Origin: Porphyromonadaceae bacterium
GTDB lineage: Bacteria; Bacteroidota; Bacteroidia; Bacteroidales; UBA12481
Direction: 5' to 3'
DNA: 47,382 bases
NCBI GenBank assembly: GCA_007280905.1
Contig: QYQM01000134.1
Location: 1-47,382, forward strand
The position numbers and the translations under genes were made by a program. Positions 9,461 to 18,950 of the stretch are shown one piece after another. Position 1 is the stretch's first letter. Each line of letters starts with the position of its first letter. The notes under the pieces are model-generated. The model ran no database searches, had not been told where the DNA came from, and saw only the letters and a program-made list of their open reading frames with translations.

Positions 9461-11542
9461 ATGAGACCTGATTTTACGAAACCCTGGATGACTCCGGAAC
9501 AGATTCCGGTAAAACCAAAATATAGCGCTGATGATCTGGCAAATATGGAGCATCTGAATTATGCTGCAGGATTGCCACCCTATTTACGCGGACCCTATTC
9601 CACGATGTACGTAATGCAGCCCTGGACGATCCGCCAGTATGCAGGATTTTCCACTGCCGAAGAGTCGAATGACTTTTACCGCCGCAACCTGGCTGCCGGT
9701 CAGATGGGGCTTTCTGTGGCTTTCGACCTGGCAACCCACCGCGGCTATGATTCCGATCATCCCCGTGTGGAGGGTGATGTCGGGAAAGCCGGTGTGGCCA
9801 TCGATTCGATCCTCGATATGAAGGTTCTCTTTAATTCGATCCCGCTGAATAAGATGTCGGTTTCGATGACCATGAACGGAGCTGTATTGCCGGTTATGGC
9901 TTTCTATATTGTAGCCGCACTGGAGCAGGGAGCCAAACTCGAAGAATTGCAGGGAACCATCCAGAACGATATCCTGAAGGAATTTATGGTGCGGAATACC
10001 TATATCTATCCGCCAGCCTTCAGCATGAAAATCATTGCCGATATCTTCGGCTATATTTCCAGGTACATGCCAAAGTTCAACTCGATCAGCATATCGGGAT
10101 ACCATATCCAGGAGGCTGGCGGTACAGCAGATATTGAGCTGGCCTATACATTGGCCGACGGACTCGAGTACCTGAGAACCGGGGTGAAATCGGGACTTGA
10201 TATTGATGCTTTTGCCCCGAGGCTATCCTTTTTCTGGGGCATCGGGATGAACCATTTCATGGAGATTGCCAAGCTAAGGGCTGCCCGGATGCTGTGGGCT
10301 AAACTGGTTAAGCAATTCAATCCGAAGAATCCGAAATCACTTGCCCTCCGCACCCATTCCCAAACCTCGGGCTGGAGCCTTACCGAGCAGGATCCTTTCA
10401 ATAATGTCACCCGCACCTGCGTGGAGGCTTTGGCCGCTGCGCTGGGCCATACCCAGAGTTTGCACACCAATGCACTCGATGAGGCCATCGCGCTGCCAAC
10501 CGATTTCTCGGCGCGAATTGCCCGTAACACCCAGATATACATTCAGGCAGAAACCGGCATCTGCCGTTCGGTGGATCCATGGGCCGGTTCGTACTATGTT
10601 GAGGCTCTTACCCATGAACTTGCTCAAAAAGCGTGGAAGCTGATCGAAGAGGTCGAAGAGCTGGGCGGAATGTCGAAAGCCGTTGAAACCGGTATCCCGA
10701 AGATGCGTATCGAGGAGGCCTCAGCCCGGAAACAGGCGCGCATCGATAGCAGCCAGGATACCATTCTCGGCGTAAATAAATTTCGTCTGGATAAAGAAGA
10801 TCCGATCGAAACACTCGATGTGGATAATACTAAAGTCCGGTTGTCACAGATTGAACGGTTAAAAAAACTGCGTGCAGAACGAAATGAGGCCGAATGCCAG
10901 GCTTCGCTTGATGCACTGACCCGTTGTACTGAAACCGGCGAAGGCAACCTTCTTGAGCTTGCTGTGGATGCCGCGAAAAAACGTGCATCTTTGGGTGAAA
11001 TTTCGTATGCTTGTGAGAAAATTGTCGGGAGGTTCAAAGCTGTGATTCGTTCGATATCTGGAGTTTATTCATCGGAATACGTGGGAAACGAAGATTTCCA
11101 GAAAGCACGCGACCTGGCTGATAAGTTTGCGACTATCGAAGGCCGCCGCCCGAGAATCATGGTTGCCAAAATGGGGCAGGATGGTCACGACCGGGGAGCA
11201 AAAGTGGTTTCCACCGGTTATGCCGATATTGGGTTCGATGTGGATATGGGCCCATTGTTCCAGACTCCGGCCGAAGCGGCAAAAGATGCCGTTGATAATG
11301 ATGTTCATGTGCTGGGGGTATCCAGTCTGGCTGCCGGCCATAAAACGCTCGTTCCGCAGGTCATTGAAGAACTGAAAAAACTGGGTCGCGATGATATCAT
11401 GGTGATCGTGGGCGGTGTAATACCCCCGCAGGATTATCAATATCTATACGACCTGGGAGTTGTCGGCATATTCGGACCAGGCACCAGCATTCCGAAAGCA
11501 GCCATTCAGATACTCGAAGTGCTGATACAGAGCAGGAGGTAA
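9461..11542 (+). CDS. mutB: Methylmalonyl-CoA mutase large (alpha) subunit
   Basis: 693 residues, slightly shorter than the roughly 715-730 usual for this subunit. It is the catalytic, adenosylcobalamin-binding chain. The active-site barrel includes [20 protein letters not shown], which holds the substrate-binding Tyr. The C-terminal cobalamin domain has GQDGHDRG, with the cobalt-ligating His near residue 575, followed by GPLFQTP and the GGVIPPQDY segment. It is cotranscribed with mutA, and an AGGAGG at its 3' end serves as ribosome site for the next gene. Confidence 0.96.
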   Translation: MRPDFTKPWMTPEQIPVKPKYSADDLANMEHLNYAAGLPPYLRGPYSTMYVMQPWTIRQYAGFSTAEESNDFYRRNLAAGQMGLSVAFDLATHRGYDSDHPRVEGDVGKAGVAIDSILDMKVLFNSIPLNKMSVSMTMNGAVLPVMAFYIVAALEQGAKLEELQGTIQNDILKEFMVRNTYIYPPAFSMKIIADIFGYISRYMPKFNSISISGYHIQEAGGTADIELAYTLADGLEYLRTGVKSGLDIDAFAPRLSFFWGIGMNHFMEIAKLRAARMLWAKLVKQFNPKNPKSLALRTHSQTSGWSLTEQDPFNNVTRTCVEALAAALGHTQSLHTNALDEAIALPTDFSARIARNTQIYIQAETGICRSVDPWAGSYYVEALTHELAQKAWKLIEEVEELGGMSKAVETGIPKMRIEEASARKQARIDSSQDTILGVNKFRLDKEDPIETLDVDNTKVRLSQIERLKKLRAERNEAECQASLDALTRCTETGEGNLLELAVDAAKKRASLGEISYACEKIVGRFKAVIRSISGVYSSEYVGNEDFQKARDLADKFATIEGRRPRIMVAKMGQDGHDRGAKVVSTGYADIGFDVDMGPLFQTPAEAAKDAVDNDVHVLGVSSLAAGHKTLVPQVIEELKKLGRDDIMVIVGGVIPPQDYQYLYDLGVVGIFGPGTSIPKAAIQILEVLIQSRR

Positions 11543-11543
11543 T

Positions 11544-12116
11544 ATGCCGTTCGACTTTTGGGGGATAATCGTTGTACCGATATTGATCTTCCTTGCGAGG
11601 ATCGGGGATGTGTCCATTGGTACCGTCCGTATCATCTTCGTATCCAAAGGGTACCGTTATCTTGCACCTCTCCTGGGCTTTTTCGAGGTTTTCATCTGGC
11701 TTATGGCCATGACCAAGATTCTGCAGAATCTCGACCGTTGGTATTACTATTTTGCTTATTGCGGAGGATTTGCTACCGGGAACTTTATCGGGATCATCCT
11801 CGAAGAAAAAATCGCTATTGGCTATACTGCTGTTCGGGTGATCAGCCGGGTCCCAGCCGATGATCTGATCAAACAACTTCAGGATGCCGGGTACGGAGTC
11901 ACCTACGACACCGCCGAAGGCAGCACAGGAACGGTGGAGGTCATTTATACCATCATCAAGAGGTCGGAACTCCAGGCAATGATTTCCCTGATCAATCAGT
12001 TCAATCCCAAAGCCTTTTATACCGTAGAGGATGTAAAAGCAGTAAGCGAAGGTATTCACAGGTTTACCAACTACCAGAAAAACGTCCTTTTCAAACGCGG
12101 GCGGATGGGGAAGTAG
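11544..12116 (+). CDS. UPF0316 (DUF2179-type) membrane protein
   Basis: 190 residues. The N-terminal half has about three membrane segments (FWGIIVVPILIFLARI, then the YLAPLLGFFEVFIWLMAM and YYFAYCGGFATGNFIGI stretches). The C-terminal half is a soluble domain with GYGVTYDTAEGSTGTVEVIY, typical of DUF2179. The family has no proven role. The start codon is 2 nt after the mutB stop, with an AGGAGG ribosome site inside mutB, so it is tightly coupled to the mutase genes. Confidence 0.9.
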   Translation: MPFDFWGIIVVPILIFLARIGDVSIGTVRIIFVSKGYRYLAPLLGFFEVFIWLMAMTKILQNLDRWYYYFAYCGGFATGNFIGIILEEKIAIGYTAVRVISRVPADDLIKQLQDAGYGVTYDTAEGSTGTVEVIYTIIKRSELQAMISLINQFNPKAFYTVEDVKAVSEGIHRFTNYQKNVLFKRGRMGK

Positions 12117-12117
12117 T

Positions 12118-12207
12118 TCGCTACGCTCCCTAATTATGCTCCGCTACGCTACGCTAATTATGCTCCCTTCGGTCGCTAATTGTGCTCGCTGGTGCGAGCT
12201 AATTATA
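12118..12207. repeat. Imperfect tandem CGCTACGCTAATTATGCTCC repeat cluster between convergent genes
   Basis: Three to four decayed units alternate CGCTACGCT, or its variant CCTTCGGTCGCT, with AATTATGCTC or AATTGTGCTC. The part at 12155-12187 is nearly identical, in reverse orientation, to 27013-27040. The cluster fills the gap between the convergent UPF0316 and M28 peptidase genes, and similar sequence continues into the M28 3' end. Confidence 0.65.
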
Positions 12208-12222
12208 GCCTTTGTACCTTAA

Positions 12223-14349
12223 TTAGTGAGCGTAGCGAACCAATGAACCAGCGTTAGCGAGTATAACCAGCCCCGCAGTCTTCAGCACCTCAATATAATC
12301 GATAATTGCCTGCAAATCAGACTCTCTTGATGATTGCGTATCGAGCATCTGTTTGATCTGTACTGCATTATGCTTCCCGTTGCATAAACGTTCGAGTTCC
12401 CCGGTATTCGCGATATCCCGGTATGAGGCGGTCATCTGTTCACGCGTCATCTGGGGCATGAACTGGCGGTATCCATTGTAACCGGCCTCCTTGACCTTTG
12501 ATGTGGCCACCGGAATGATTGTCATGGCTTTTTTCTCCAGCTCTTCAGGCTTCAATAAAACAACCGGAACACCCAATTTTGCGGCAAGTTGTTTCATCTC
12601 CTGGTCGAGAATCAACAACTGGCCCTCTGCGAGTTTTTTCAGCTGAGCCGTCTGCAGTGCCACTGTGGCAATCAAATTGGCATCTTTTGGTGCCAGCTCG
12701 AGGGTGGTTTCAATGGTTTCGATTTCATTCAACAGAGCTCCCTCGATGTATCCACGAATCCTTTTATACCCCGTAGCCAGGTTATCAGTCTGCAATTTCG
12801 AGAGTCCGTCGATCGATCTTCCCTGCTGCATTCCCAGGCGGCGGATGGAATTGGAAAACACTTCACCGGCAATTTTCGCAGCCATTCCGGCATCGGCGGC
12901 GGCAATCGTATACGCTGAGGCGGCCCCGATCACACAGCAACGCTTTAACTGGGTGGGATCGAGCTTATCCGACAGATCCTGCGAAGTGTGGTAATAAAGA
13001 TCCGGCCATGTGATCATCATCACAGCGGGAACCCCTACTCCCCAGTCGTTGAACACCTCATGGTCGGATGCACCATAGTGGGCTTCAATAGCATAATAGA
13101 ACGGTTCGTCGGATCCCGATGGAGCGACGATCCGGTTCAGATAACCTTCGCGGCCGGAAAGAACGAGGCTGGTACGGTTGGTTTCTCCCACATACCGGAA
13201 GTAATTTTCCATTACATCATTGATATAATGAGGATTACCGAAAGTCGTGCGCTCAAGGTTGAAATACGATTGGCTCTGGCTCAGCAGAATCCCAACCATA
13301 TCCAGGTTGATGTTGCACAAGGTCTTTTCCATGATATCCTTATGGGCATTTACCCACGGACCGGTTCCTGAAAATTCGGGAACCCAGATAAACCGGACAC
13401 TGCGGGCAGGGCGGGGCAGACGGCCATCATTGTACATGGTATTCAGCATGCGCGCCATTTCGAGCAGACAGGCACCGCCTGAAAGGTCATCATTGGCACC
13501 CTGCTTAATCACTCCTTCGAAAATATGTGCGGAGAAAATAACCTCGCCGGCATTGGGGTCGGTTCCGGGCAAAACACATGTAGGTACTTGCAGATCAACG
13601 CTTTCCATAGCTGTCTTAACGGTGGCATGTACCTTTATTTTTTCTCCGCGCGTGAGCCTGTCGCGGAGGTAATACCCTTCTCTAGGAGGCATCTGGAAAG
13701 CAAATCCTTTTGCCTGGCCGCCACGTCCGCCTAAACTCGTATAGGGCATCTGGATAGGATCCGCAAGCGGGCGGGGTGAATTGAATGATAATATTCCAAC
13801 AGCTCCGTTTTTAGTGATCAGCGACTGAACCTGACCGGGCGAGGCATACGTCACTACGATTTTTCCGGCAACGGCCAGGGTGTCGTATTCCCCCTTCCGG
13901 GCTTCACTAATCCAGATCAGCTCGGCTTCCACATCGGCATTCTGACTGCCGGAGACCAGCATGGCTACCTGATCTTTGTAGTCGGCCAGTTTTTTCATTC
14001 CGGGCGAAACTTCCCACAGTTCTCCACTAATCCCATCCCATGTGGGTTTCATATCGCCAAATCGCTCCAGGTGTGCATCAATGATCCCGTATTCTTTGAG
14101 TTTGTCCATAACATACTGAGATTCCCAGAGGACGGTCTGGTACTCTTTGGATAACCGGTTCCGGGTATAACCGCCCATTTCGATGTCGTGGGCAAGGGCT
14201 GTTTCACCGGATGCTTCACCGATCACCTGATCCATCAGCTTTTTATCGAGTAGGGTCCACTGGTAATGAGGGACAAACTGGGCCATTGCGCCAACAGTCA
14301 TAACAGTTAGCATCCCGGCCAGAAACCAGAAGTTGCGAAGGTTTTTCAT
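12223..14349 (-). CDS. Secreted M28-family zinc metallopeptidase
   Basis: 708 residues with an N-terminal signal peptide ending near MAQ (residue 23). A PA-like insert (about residues 120-250) precedes the M28 fold. Zinc-site motifs are visible: the SAHIFEGVIKQGANDDLSGG segment, WVPEFSGTGPW, NLDMVG and HYGASDHEVFNDWGVGVP. Such enzymes are exported aminopeptidases or carboxypeptidases; specificity is not readable here. The last codons (AGSLVRYAH and stop) lie in sequence like the GCTAACGC/CGCTACGCTCAC repeats next to the gene, so the tail may have been repeat-altered. Confidence 0.92.
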   Translation of the reverse strand: MKNLRNFWFLAGMLTVMTVGAMAQFVPHYQWTLLDKKLMDQVIGEASGETALAHDIEMGGYTRNRLSKEYQTVLWESQYVMDKLKEYGIIDAHLERFGDMKPTWDGISGELWEVSPGMKKLADYKDQVAMLVSGSQNADVEAELIWISEARKGEYDTLAVAGKIVVTYASPGQVQSLITKNGAVGILSFNSPRPLADPIQMPYTSLGGRGGQAKGFAFQMPPREGYYLRDRLTRGEKIKVHATVKTAMESVDLQVPTCVLPGTDPNAGEVIFSAHIFEGVIKQGANDDLSGGACLLEMARMLNTMYNDGRLPRPARSVRFIWVPEFSGTGPWVNAHKDIMEKTLCNINLDMVGILLSQSQSYFNLERTTFGNPHYINDVMENYFRYVGETNRTSLVLSGREGYLNRIVAPSGSDEPFYYAIEAHYGASDHEVFNDWGVGVPAVMMITWPDLYYHTSQDLSDKLDPTQLKRCCVIGAASAYTIAAADAGMAAKIAGEVFSNSIRRLGMQQGRSIDGLSKLQTDNLATGYKRIRGYIEGALLNEIETIETTLELAPKDANLIATVALQTAQLKKLAEGQLLILDQEMKQLAAKLGVPVVLLKPEELEKKAMTIIPVATSKVKEAGYNGYRQFMPQMTREQMTASYRDIANTGELERLCNGKHNAVQIKQMLDTQSSRESDLQAIIDYIEVLKTAGLVILANAGSLVRYAH

Positions 14350-14496
14350 AATAAAGTCAGTTTAGGTCAAAAAATCGGGTCAAGTTAGGAAAAGTGAGAT
14401 CGCATGGTTCACTATTTAACTTTTTTTAAGATAAGAAATGGACACCATTCCCCCTGGTAATTTTCCTATTTTTACCGGTTCAAACTGAAAAACGAC

Positions 14497-14958
14497 ATGA
14501 AACCGGCACTGCAGATAATACTTGCTTTTATATTGATACTTACGGGATGTAAAGAGAAACTGTTGCAGGAAACCACAACAACCTGGCCGGATGGCAGTCC
14601 GCAAAAAGTATCCTTTTATCGGATAACCGGCGACAAGAAGGATAAAGTGAAGGAGATACGCTATTACCAAAGCGGTAAGAAGGAGATGGAAGGTGAATTT
14701 GCCGGCGGTAAAAAAGATGGTGCCTGGTCGAGCTGGTTTGAAAATGGCAAGAAGCAGAGTGAAGGTTTTTTCAAGAATGATATGCGCAACGGCAAAGCCG
14801 TCGTATATCGTGAAAACGGCTTCAAATATTACGAAGGAACTTATTCACTGGGTAAACTCCACGGCACCTGGATCACTTACGACACCGACGGCAGCCGCCT
14901 CAAGGAAACGCTTTATGAATACGATAGAAAAGTTAAGGAAATAGATTTTAAACAATGA
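14497..14958 (+). CDS. MORN-like (YwqK-type) repeat lipoprotein
   Basis: 153 residues. Signal peptide with lipobox LILTGC (Cys near residue 18). The body is a run of about 20-residue repeats: WPDGSPQKVSFY, YYQSGKKEMEGEFAGGKKDGAW, WFENGKKQSEGFFKNDMRNGK, YRENGFKYYEGTYSLGKLHGTW. These beta-hairpin repeats are annotated in databases as YwqK-family antitoxin-like, but no toxin neighbour supports that here. It is divergent from the M28 gene; the 147-bp gap must contain both promoters. Confidence 0.85.
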   Translation: MKPALQIILAFILILTGCKEKLLQETTTTWPDGSPQKVSFYRITGDKKDKVKEIRYYQSGKKEMEGEFAGGKKDGAWSSWFENGKKQSEGFFKNDMRNGKAVVYRENGFKYYEGTYSLGKLHGTWITYDTDGSRLKETLYEYDRKVKEIDFKQ

Positions 14959-15599
14959 AAATGAAGATATTGGTTTTTCCCGAAATGCAAAACCTGATTT
15001 CTACATTCAAAGGTCATGGAATAGATGTTTTCATTGTATCAGCAAGTTAAAAGCCTGTTGTAGAAGTATTTTCAGGTATTGGAACATTCGGTTACAATGT
15101 GCCTCCTGAAAATGTTACTGCTATGGAGCTGGCAACAGCCACTGATGGCAAAATTATTCCTGAACTTAAAGCGGGATGGGTTAAAACAGTCAGGCAAGGA
15201 AAAGTTGATGCCATTAATATAGTCATAAAAGCTGGACTTGGCAAAAACTGGGATCCCTTATTCTCAGCCGGCGACAGCGATGGCGATTATGAAATGTCAA
15301 CAAAGTTTCCGGATATGAAATTGACATTGATCTGGAACCGGGTGAAAGGTGGGGATATTGGAAAGCTTTGCAAACAAGCCGTGAATGAAATGAACAGCAC
15401 CACACCCGGATATATTCTTCAGGGACGTAACGAAAATACCGGTGTAGCTTCGCCATCCTCAGAATCTATTCTTTTTGGCAAGTCAATACCGCAATTTCTA
15501 ATCAGTAATCAACCGGGTGTACTTGATAGCAGGATAAGTCCGAAAGGCATCGACATTTTTTTAGGACCGAAACAAAACGCAAACGTTGGACAAACATAG
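14955..15599 (+). pseudogene. Remnant of a HAD-family phosphatase, truncated and with an in-frame stop
   Basis: The frame reads FPEMQNLISTFKGHGIDVFI then VSAS (HAD motif II), hits TAA at 15048-15050, and resumes as KPVVEVFSG, a VPPENVTAMELAT segment and AGDSDGDYEMSTKFPD (HAD motif IV, DxxxD). This order is that of phosphorylcholine-phosphatase-like HAD hydrolases. The N-terminal DxDxT nucleophile region is missing. The ATG at 14955 overlaps the stop of the upstream lipoprotein gene (ATGA), so the join there is recent. An alternative reading as a 166-residue gene from GTG 15099 would lack two catalytic motifs. Confidence 0.72.
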
Positions 15600-15813
15600 C
15601 AGGGCGCTATGTTGAAATGATTACAACCGGCGACTAGATCAAGTCCGGCTAAACCATTGTGCCCGAAACCTGATTGGCCAACATGATGTCCTCGAAAAAT
15701 TTTATCCAGTGCGCATCTCGCAACTGCTTAGCGGGGATTGATTGTCATTTATTGCTAATTTTAGCTGGTGGATACCATGAGAAGTGGCGGAAACTGATAC
15801 GAAATACTGAAAA

Positions 15814-17574
15814 ATGACCAGCCGTTTGACATATAAAAAAAGATTGAATCGGTTAAAGCGGCTTCCTTTTTTGATCAGCCTTCTTGCTATTCTGGCTATT
15901 ATTTACGATTTTGGCTTCGACCAATCAGATAAGATAGAGTCCGCTCTGGTCAACCTCTATTACCTTTCCCTTCTCACCGGATCCTTATCTGTTCTCGGCC
16001 GTTATTTATTCTCACGGACACGACCCCGGCTCAAGTTAATCCCGTTTGATGCCATTCTTTTTTTATTCCTGGCCGGATTGATCGGACAGTTTTTTGGTTG
16101 GGTCAATCTTCCGTTTTTTTATCACAAAGTCTGGGTTTATATGGCAGTTGGGGCAGTATTTCTGCGGGAGTTCTCTGCACTCCGACTCGATTTTAAAAAG
16201 CAAAATTTAAACCCGGCTCAATTGTTCATGATCAGTTTTCTGGCGCTGATCCTGGCAGGAGCCTTTCTTTTGTTGCTGCCCAATGCATCTTATGGCAGGA
16301 TTGGTTTTTTAGATGCCCTGTTTACTTCTACAAGCGCAGTTTGTGTGACTGGCCTGGTCGTTGTTGATACCGGCAGTTTTTTTACCCTGTTCGGACAATC
16401 CATTATTCTTATACTGATCCAGGCTGGTGGGATTGGCATCATGACTTTTACAAGTTATTTCAGTTACTTTTTCAGAGGCGAAAGTTCATACGAAAACAAT
16501 CTGATTCTCAGCGATCTGATGAGAACTGAAAGAATGGCCGATGTATTCGCAACGCTGCGGAAGATATTATTGGTCACTTTTATCGTGGAAGCCATCGGAG
16601 CAGTGATTATTTACAGCACCCTTGATCCTTCCTTATTGTCCTCTGTCAGGAACCGGATATTCTTCTCCGTGTTTCACTCGGTTTCCGGTTTTTGCAATGC
16701 CGGATTCTCGACTCTGTCCAACAGTCTGTATGATGAAGGTTTCCGGTTCAATTACCCATTGCAAATGAGCATCGCGACCTTGTTTATTTTGGGGGGATTG
16801 GGGTTTCCTATCGTGTTTAATTTTGTGAAATACATAAAACATCTGATTGTAAATCGTCTCCATTTGTTCCGCTGGAGAAAACGGGCGGTTCATCATGCCT
16901 GGGTAATCAATATTAACACCCGCATAGTTCTTGTAACCACCGGGATTCTGCTCCTCGGTGGCACCTTGTTGTTTTATCTGTTAGAATACCATAATACTCT
17001 GGCAGAGCATCATGGAATCGGGAAGATTATTACGGCTTTTTTCGGGGCGGCTACACCCCGGACTGCAGGATTTAACTCAGTGGATACCACTGCGCTGAAC
17101 TTCTCCACAGTCCTGATTATACTGTTCCTGATGTGGGTGGGGGCTTCGCCAGGATCAACCGGAGGGGGAGTAAAGACGAGTACTCTGGCTATTTCCATCC
17201 TTAATATTTTTAGCCTGGCCCGGGGAAAAGACCGGATAGAGCTATTCAGGAGAGAAATCTCCGTGATCTCGATTCGCCGCGCCTCTGCCCTGGTGGTCCT
17301 TTCAATCCTGGTTGTCGGATTATCCGTCTTTTTGGTCAATGCGTTTGATCCGGATAATAAACTGAAGGATATACTATTCGAATGCCTTTCTGCTTTCAGT
17401 ACGGTCGGCCTGAGCCAGGGAATTACAGCCGGACTGACTGATGCCAGTAAGGGTGTTTTGATCCTGACCATGTTCATAGGCCGCGTGGGAACTCTCACTA
17501 TGTTAACGGCGTTCCTTCATAAGATTAAGCATTTGAATTACCGCTATCCTACGGAAGAAATTTTAATCAATTAA
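15814..17574 (+). CDS. TrkH/KtrB-type potassium transporter membrane subunit
   Basis: 586 residues with two extra N-terminal membrane segments before the four-fold repeated M1-P-M2 unit. Filter-like segments TSAVCVTGL, HSVSGFCNAGFS, AATPRTAGFNSVD and LSAFSTVGLSQG each contain the conserved Gly of the K+ pore. GASPGSTGGGVKT is the family motif after the third pore. The cytosolic TrkA-type subunit follows 12 bp downstream. It imports K+ or K+/Na+ across the inner membrane. The 214-bp gap upstream holds nothing else I recognise. Confidence 0.94.
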   Translation: MTSRLTYKKRLNRLKRLPFLISLLAILAIIYDFGFDQSDKIESALVNLYYLSLLTGSLSVLGRYLFSRTRPRLKLIPFDAILFLFLAGLIGQFFGWVNLPFFYHKVWVYMAVGAVFLREFSALRLDFKKQNLNPAQLFMISFLALILAGAFLLLLPNASYGRIGFLDALFTSTSAVCVTGLVVVDTGSFFTLFGQSIILILIQAGGIGIMTFTSYFSYFFRGESSYENNLILSDLMRTERMADVFATLRKILLVTFIVEAIGAVIIYSTLDPSLLSSVRNRIFFSVFHSVSGFCNAGFSTLSNSLYDEGFRFNYPLQMSIATLFILGGLGFPIVFNFVKYIKHLIVNRLHLFRWRKRAVHHAWVININTRIVLVTTGILLLGGTLLFYLLEYHNTLAEHHGIGKIITAFFGAATPRTAGFNSVDTTALNFSTVLIILFLMWVGASPGSTGGGVKTSTLAISILNIFSLARGKDRIELFRREISVISIRRASALVVLSILVVGLSVFLVNAFDPDNKLKDILFECLSAFSTVGLSQGITAGLTDASKGVLILTMFIGRVGTLTMLTAFLHKIKHLNYRYPTEEILIN

Positions 17575-17586
17575 ACTGATAAAAGC

Positions 17587-18276
17587 ATGAAATTCATTGT
17601 TATAGGTCTTGGCATTTTCGGTTCTTCAGTGGCCACGAAACTCACTCGGTATGGTAATGAGGTCATTGGAGTGGACAGCCAGATGGGTAAGGTTGAAGCT
17701 TTGAAAGACAAGATAACCCATGTTGTCTGTTTGGACAGTACGGATCCGCAAGCCGTTACTAACTTGCCCTTAAAAGATACTGACGTGGTAATTGTGAGCA
17801 TCGGCGAGGATGAAGGCGCCAATATCAAAACTACGGCCCTTATGAAGCAACTGAAGGCAAGGAGGATCATCAGCCGTGCGATTTCACCCTTGCATGAAAT
17901 GATCCTCGAAGCCATGGGTATTGATGAAATACTTCGTCCGGAGGAAGAAACGGCTGAACGATGGGCCAAAAAACTCAATATCCGGGGAGTGATCGATTCC
18001 TTTGAGTTAATAGGGGACTATAACATCATTGAAGCGATTGTTCCCAAGCGGTTTTTTGGAAAAAAACTTGAAGAGATCGGGCTGAGACGGAACTACCATG
18101 TTTTGGTTCTCTCAACAATCCAGCAAGTTCAGACCAGAACACTTTTCGGTACACCCAAACAGGAATCCGTCATTCGGGAACTTGCCTCTGGCGGCACCAT
18201 TCTCAATGATGGGGATAAATTTATTCTTTACGGAAAAATCAAAGATATTCGGCGTCTGTTAGAAGAGAATGGATAA
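17587..18276 (+). CDS. TrkA/KtrA-type potassium uptake regulatory subunit
   Basis: 229 residues. The N-terminal RCK/Rossmann domain has the dinucleotide motif GLGIFGSS (residues 6-13) and acidic DSQ after the second strand. The C-terminal RCK_C domain spans about residues 135-220. It binds ATP/ADP or NAD(H) and gates the TrkH-like pore encoded just upstream. The product has a single RCK copy, as in KtrA, unlike the double-copy E. coli TrkA. Confidence 0.94.
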   Translation: MKFIVIGLGIFGSSVATKLTRYGNEVIGVDSQMGKVEALKDKITHVVCLDSTDPQAVTNLPLKDTDVVIVSIGEDEGANIKTTALMKQLKARRIISRAISPLHEMILEAMGIDEILRPEEETAERWAKKLNIRGVIDSFELIGDYNIIEAIVPKRFFGKKLEEIGLRRNYHVLVLSTIQQVQTRTLFGTPKQESVIRELASGGTILNDGDKFILYGKIKDIRRLLEENG

Positions 18277-18295
18277 ACACAGCTCCGTTCATTAC

Positions 18296-18311
18296 CGCGT
18301 CACGCGTCACG
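18296..18311. repeat. GTCACGC heptamer repeat
   Basis: CGCGTCACGCGTCACG is a two-copy heptamer tandem of the family also found at 34796-34816, 40769-40827 and 44797-44819. It lies between the convergent ktrA-like gene and the FISUMP fragment and contains the stop codon of the latter. Confidence 0.6.
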
Positions 18312-18684
18312 TTTTCTCAGTCACATGGCCGGAGATCGCTGAAAAGGTTTGTGAAAGCACTTTCGACACCGGAACCAATCTAATTCTTAACACACCGTAC
18401 CGACCGACCGCCATACTTGTAATACCTGTGCCGGCCAATTCCGGCGTCGAGTCCGGCAAGTAGGCCAGGTTTTCAGCCATCCAAACCTGGGTACCAATTG
18501 TTAGATATTTGTAAACGTGATTGTCACGGCTATCGGTAAAGTTTCCGGCGGGCAGAAAAACCTCAGGTTTGCAACAACCAGATATAACAATCAGTAGACC
18601 AACTAAAAATGCTGTTTCTAAAGGTATTGCTTTTAGCTTGTTCCGGGTTAACCAATTTCTTGTTTGCATTCCAATCAATTCCAA
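18307..18684 (-). pseudogene. Truncated FISUMP-domain lipoprotein
   Basis: A 125-codon ORF with a lipoprotein signal (LIVISGCC) and the first FISUMP block: NFTDSRDNHVYKYLTIG, QVWMAENLAYLPDS. After that the sequence leaves the family pattern (GRYGVL appears, but no YNND, YGGLYxW or GICPxGWHxP block), and the frame ends inside a GTCACGC repeat. This is a 5' fragment of a gene like those at 1008-2102 and 3157-4119. The first ATG (18684) is less likely than ATG 18669. It could still be translated as a short lipoprotein. Confidence 0.68.
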
Positions 18685-18913
18685 AAATTAAACACCGGAA
18701 ACGCCAGGTCGACGAACAAATTTACAACTTTATCGGGTCATTTCTATAATTCAGCGCCTCATAGGAATTGTGCAGTTGAACCTTGCAGTTACCTTGCAAG
18801 CCGGACAAGGTTCAGATTTCATGATTCAGTTACCCCTTGCAAAAAAAAGTCCAGTATCGAAGTCTTTTTAATCTCTTTTTAATCCCGTTTTCATTTCATT
18901 TTAATTTCCTTGA

Positions 18914-18932
18914 ATTACGTTAGTGACGTAAT
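18914..18932. promoter_or_regulatory. Inverted repeat upstream of the coiled-coil gene
   Basis: ATTACGT (18914-18920) and ACGTAAT (18926-18932) form a perfect 7-bp inverted repeat around TAGTG, ending 18 bp before the ATG at 18951. Position and symmetry suggest a regulator site, but no partner is known. Confidence 0.4.
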
Positions 18933-18950
18933 CAATCAAAGGGTTTTGAA

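Noticed and set aside
14497-14958. YwqK-type gene as half of a toxin-antitoxin system
   Set aside because: The repeats and lipobox describe it fully, and no toxin gene is adjacent; the neighbouring ORF is a phosphatase remnant.
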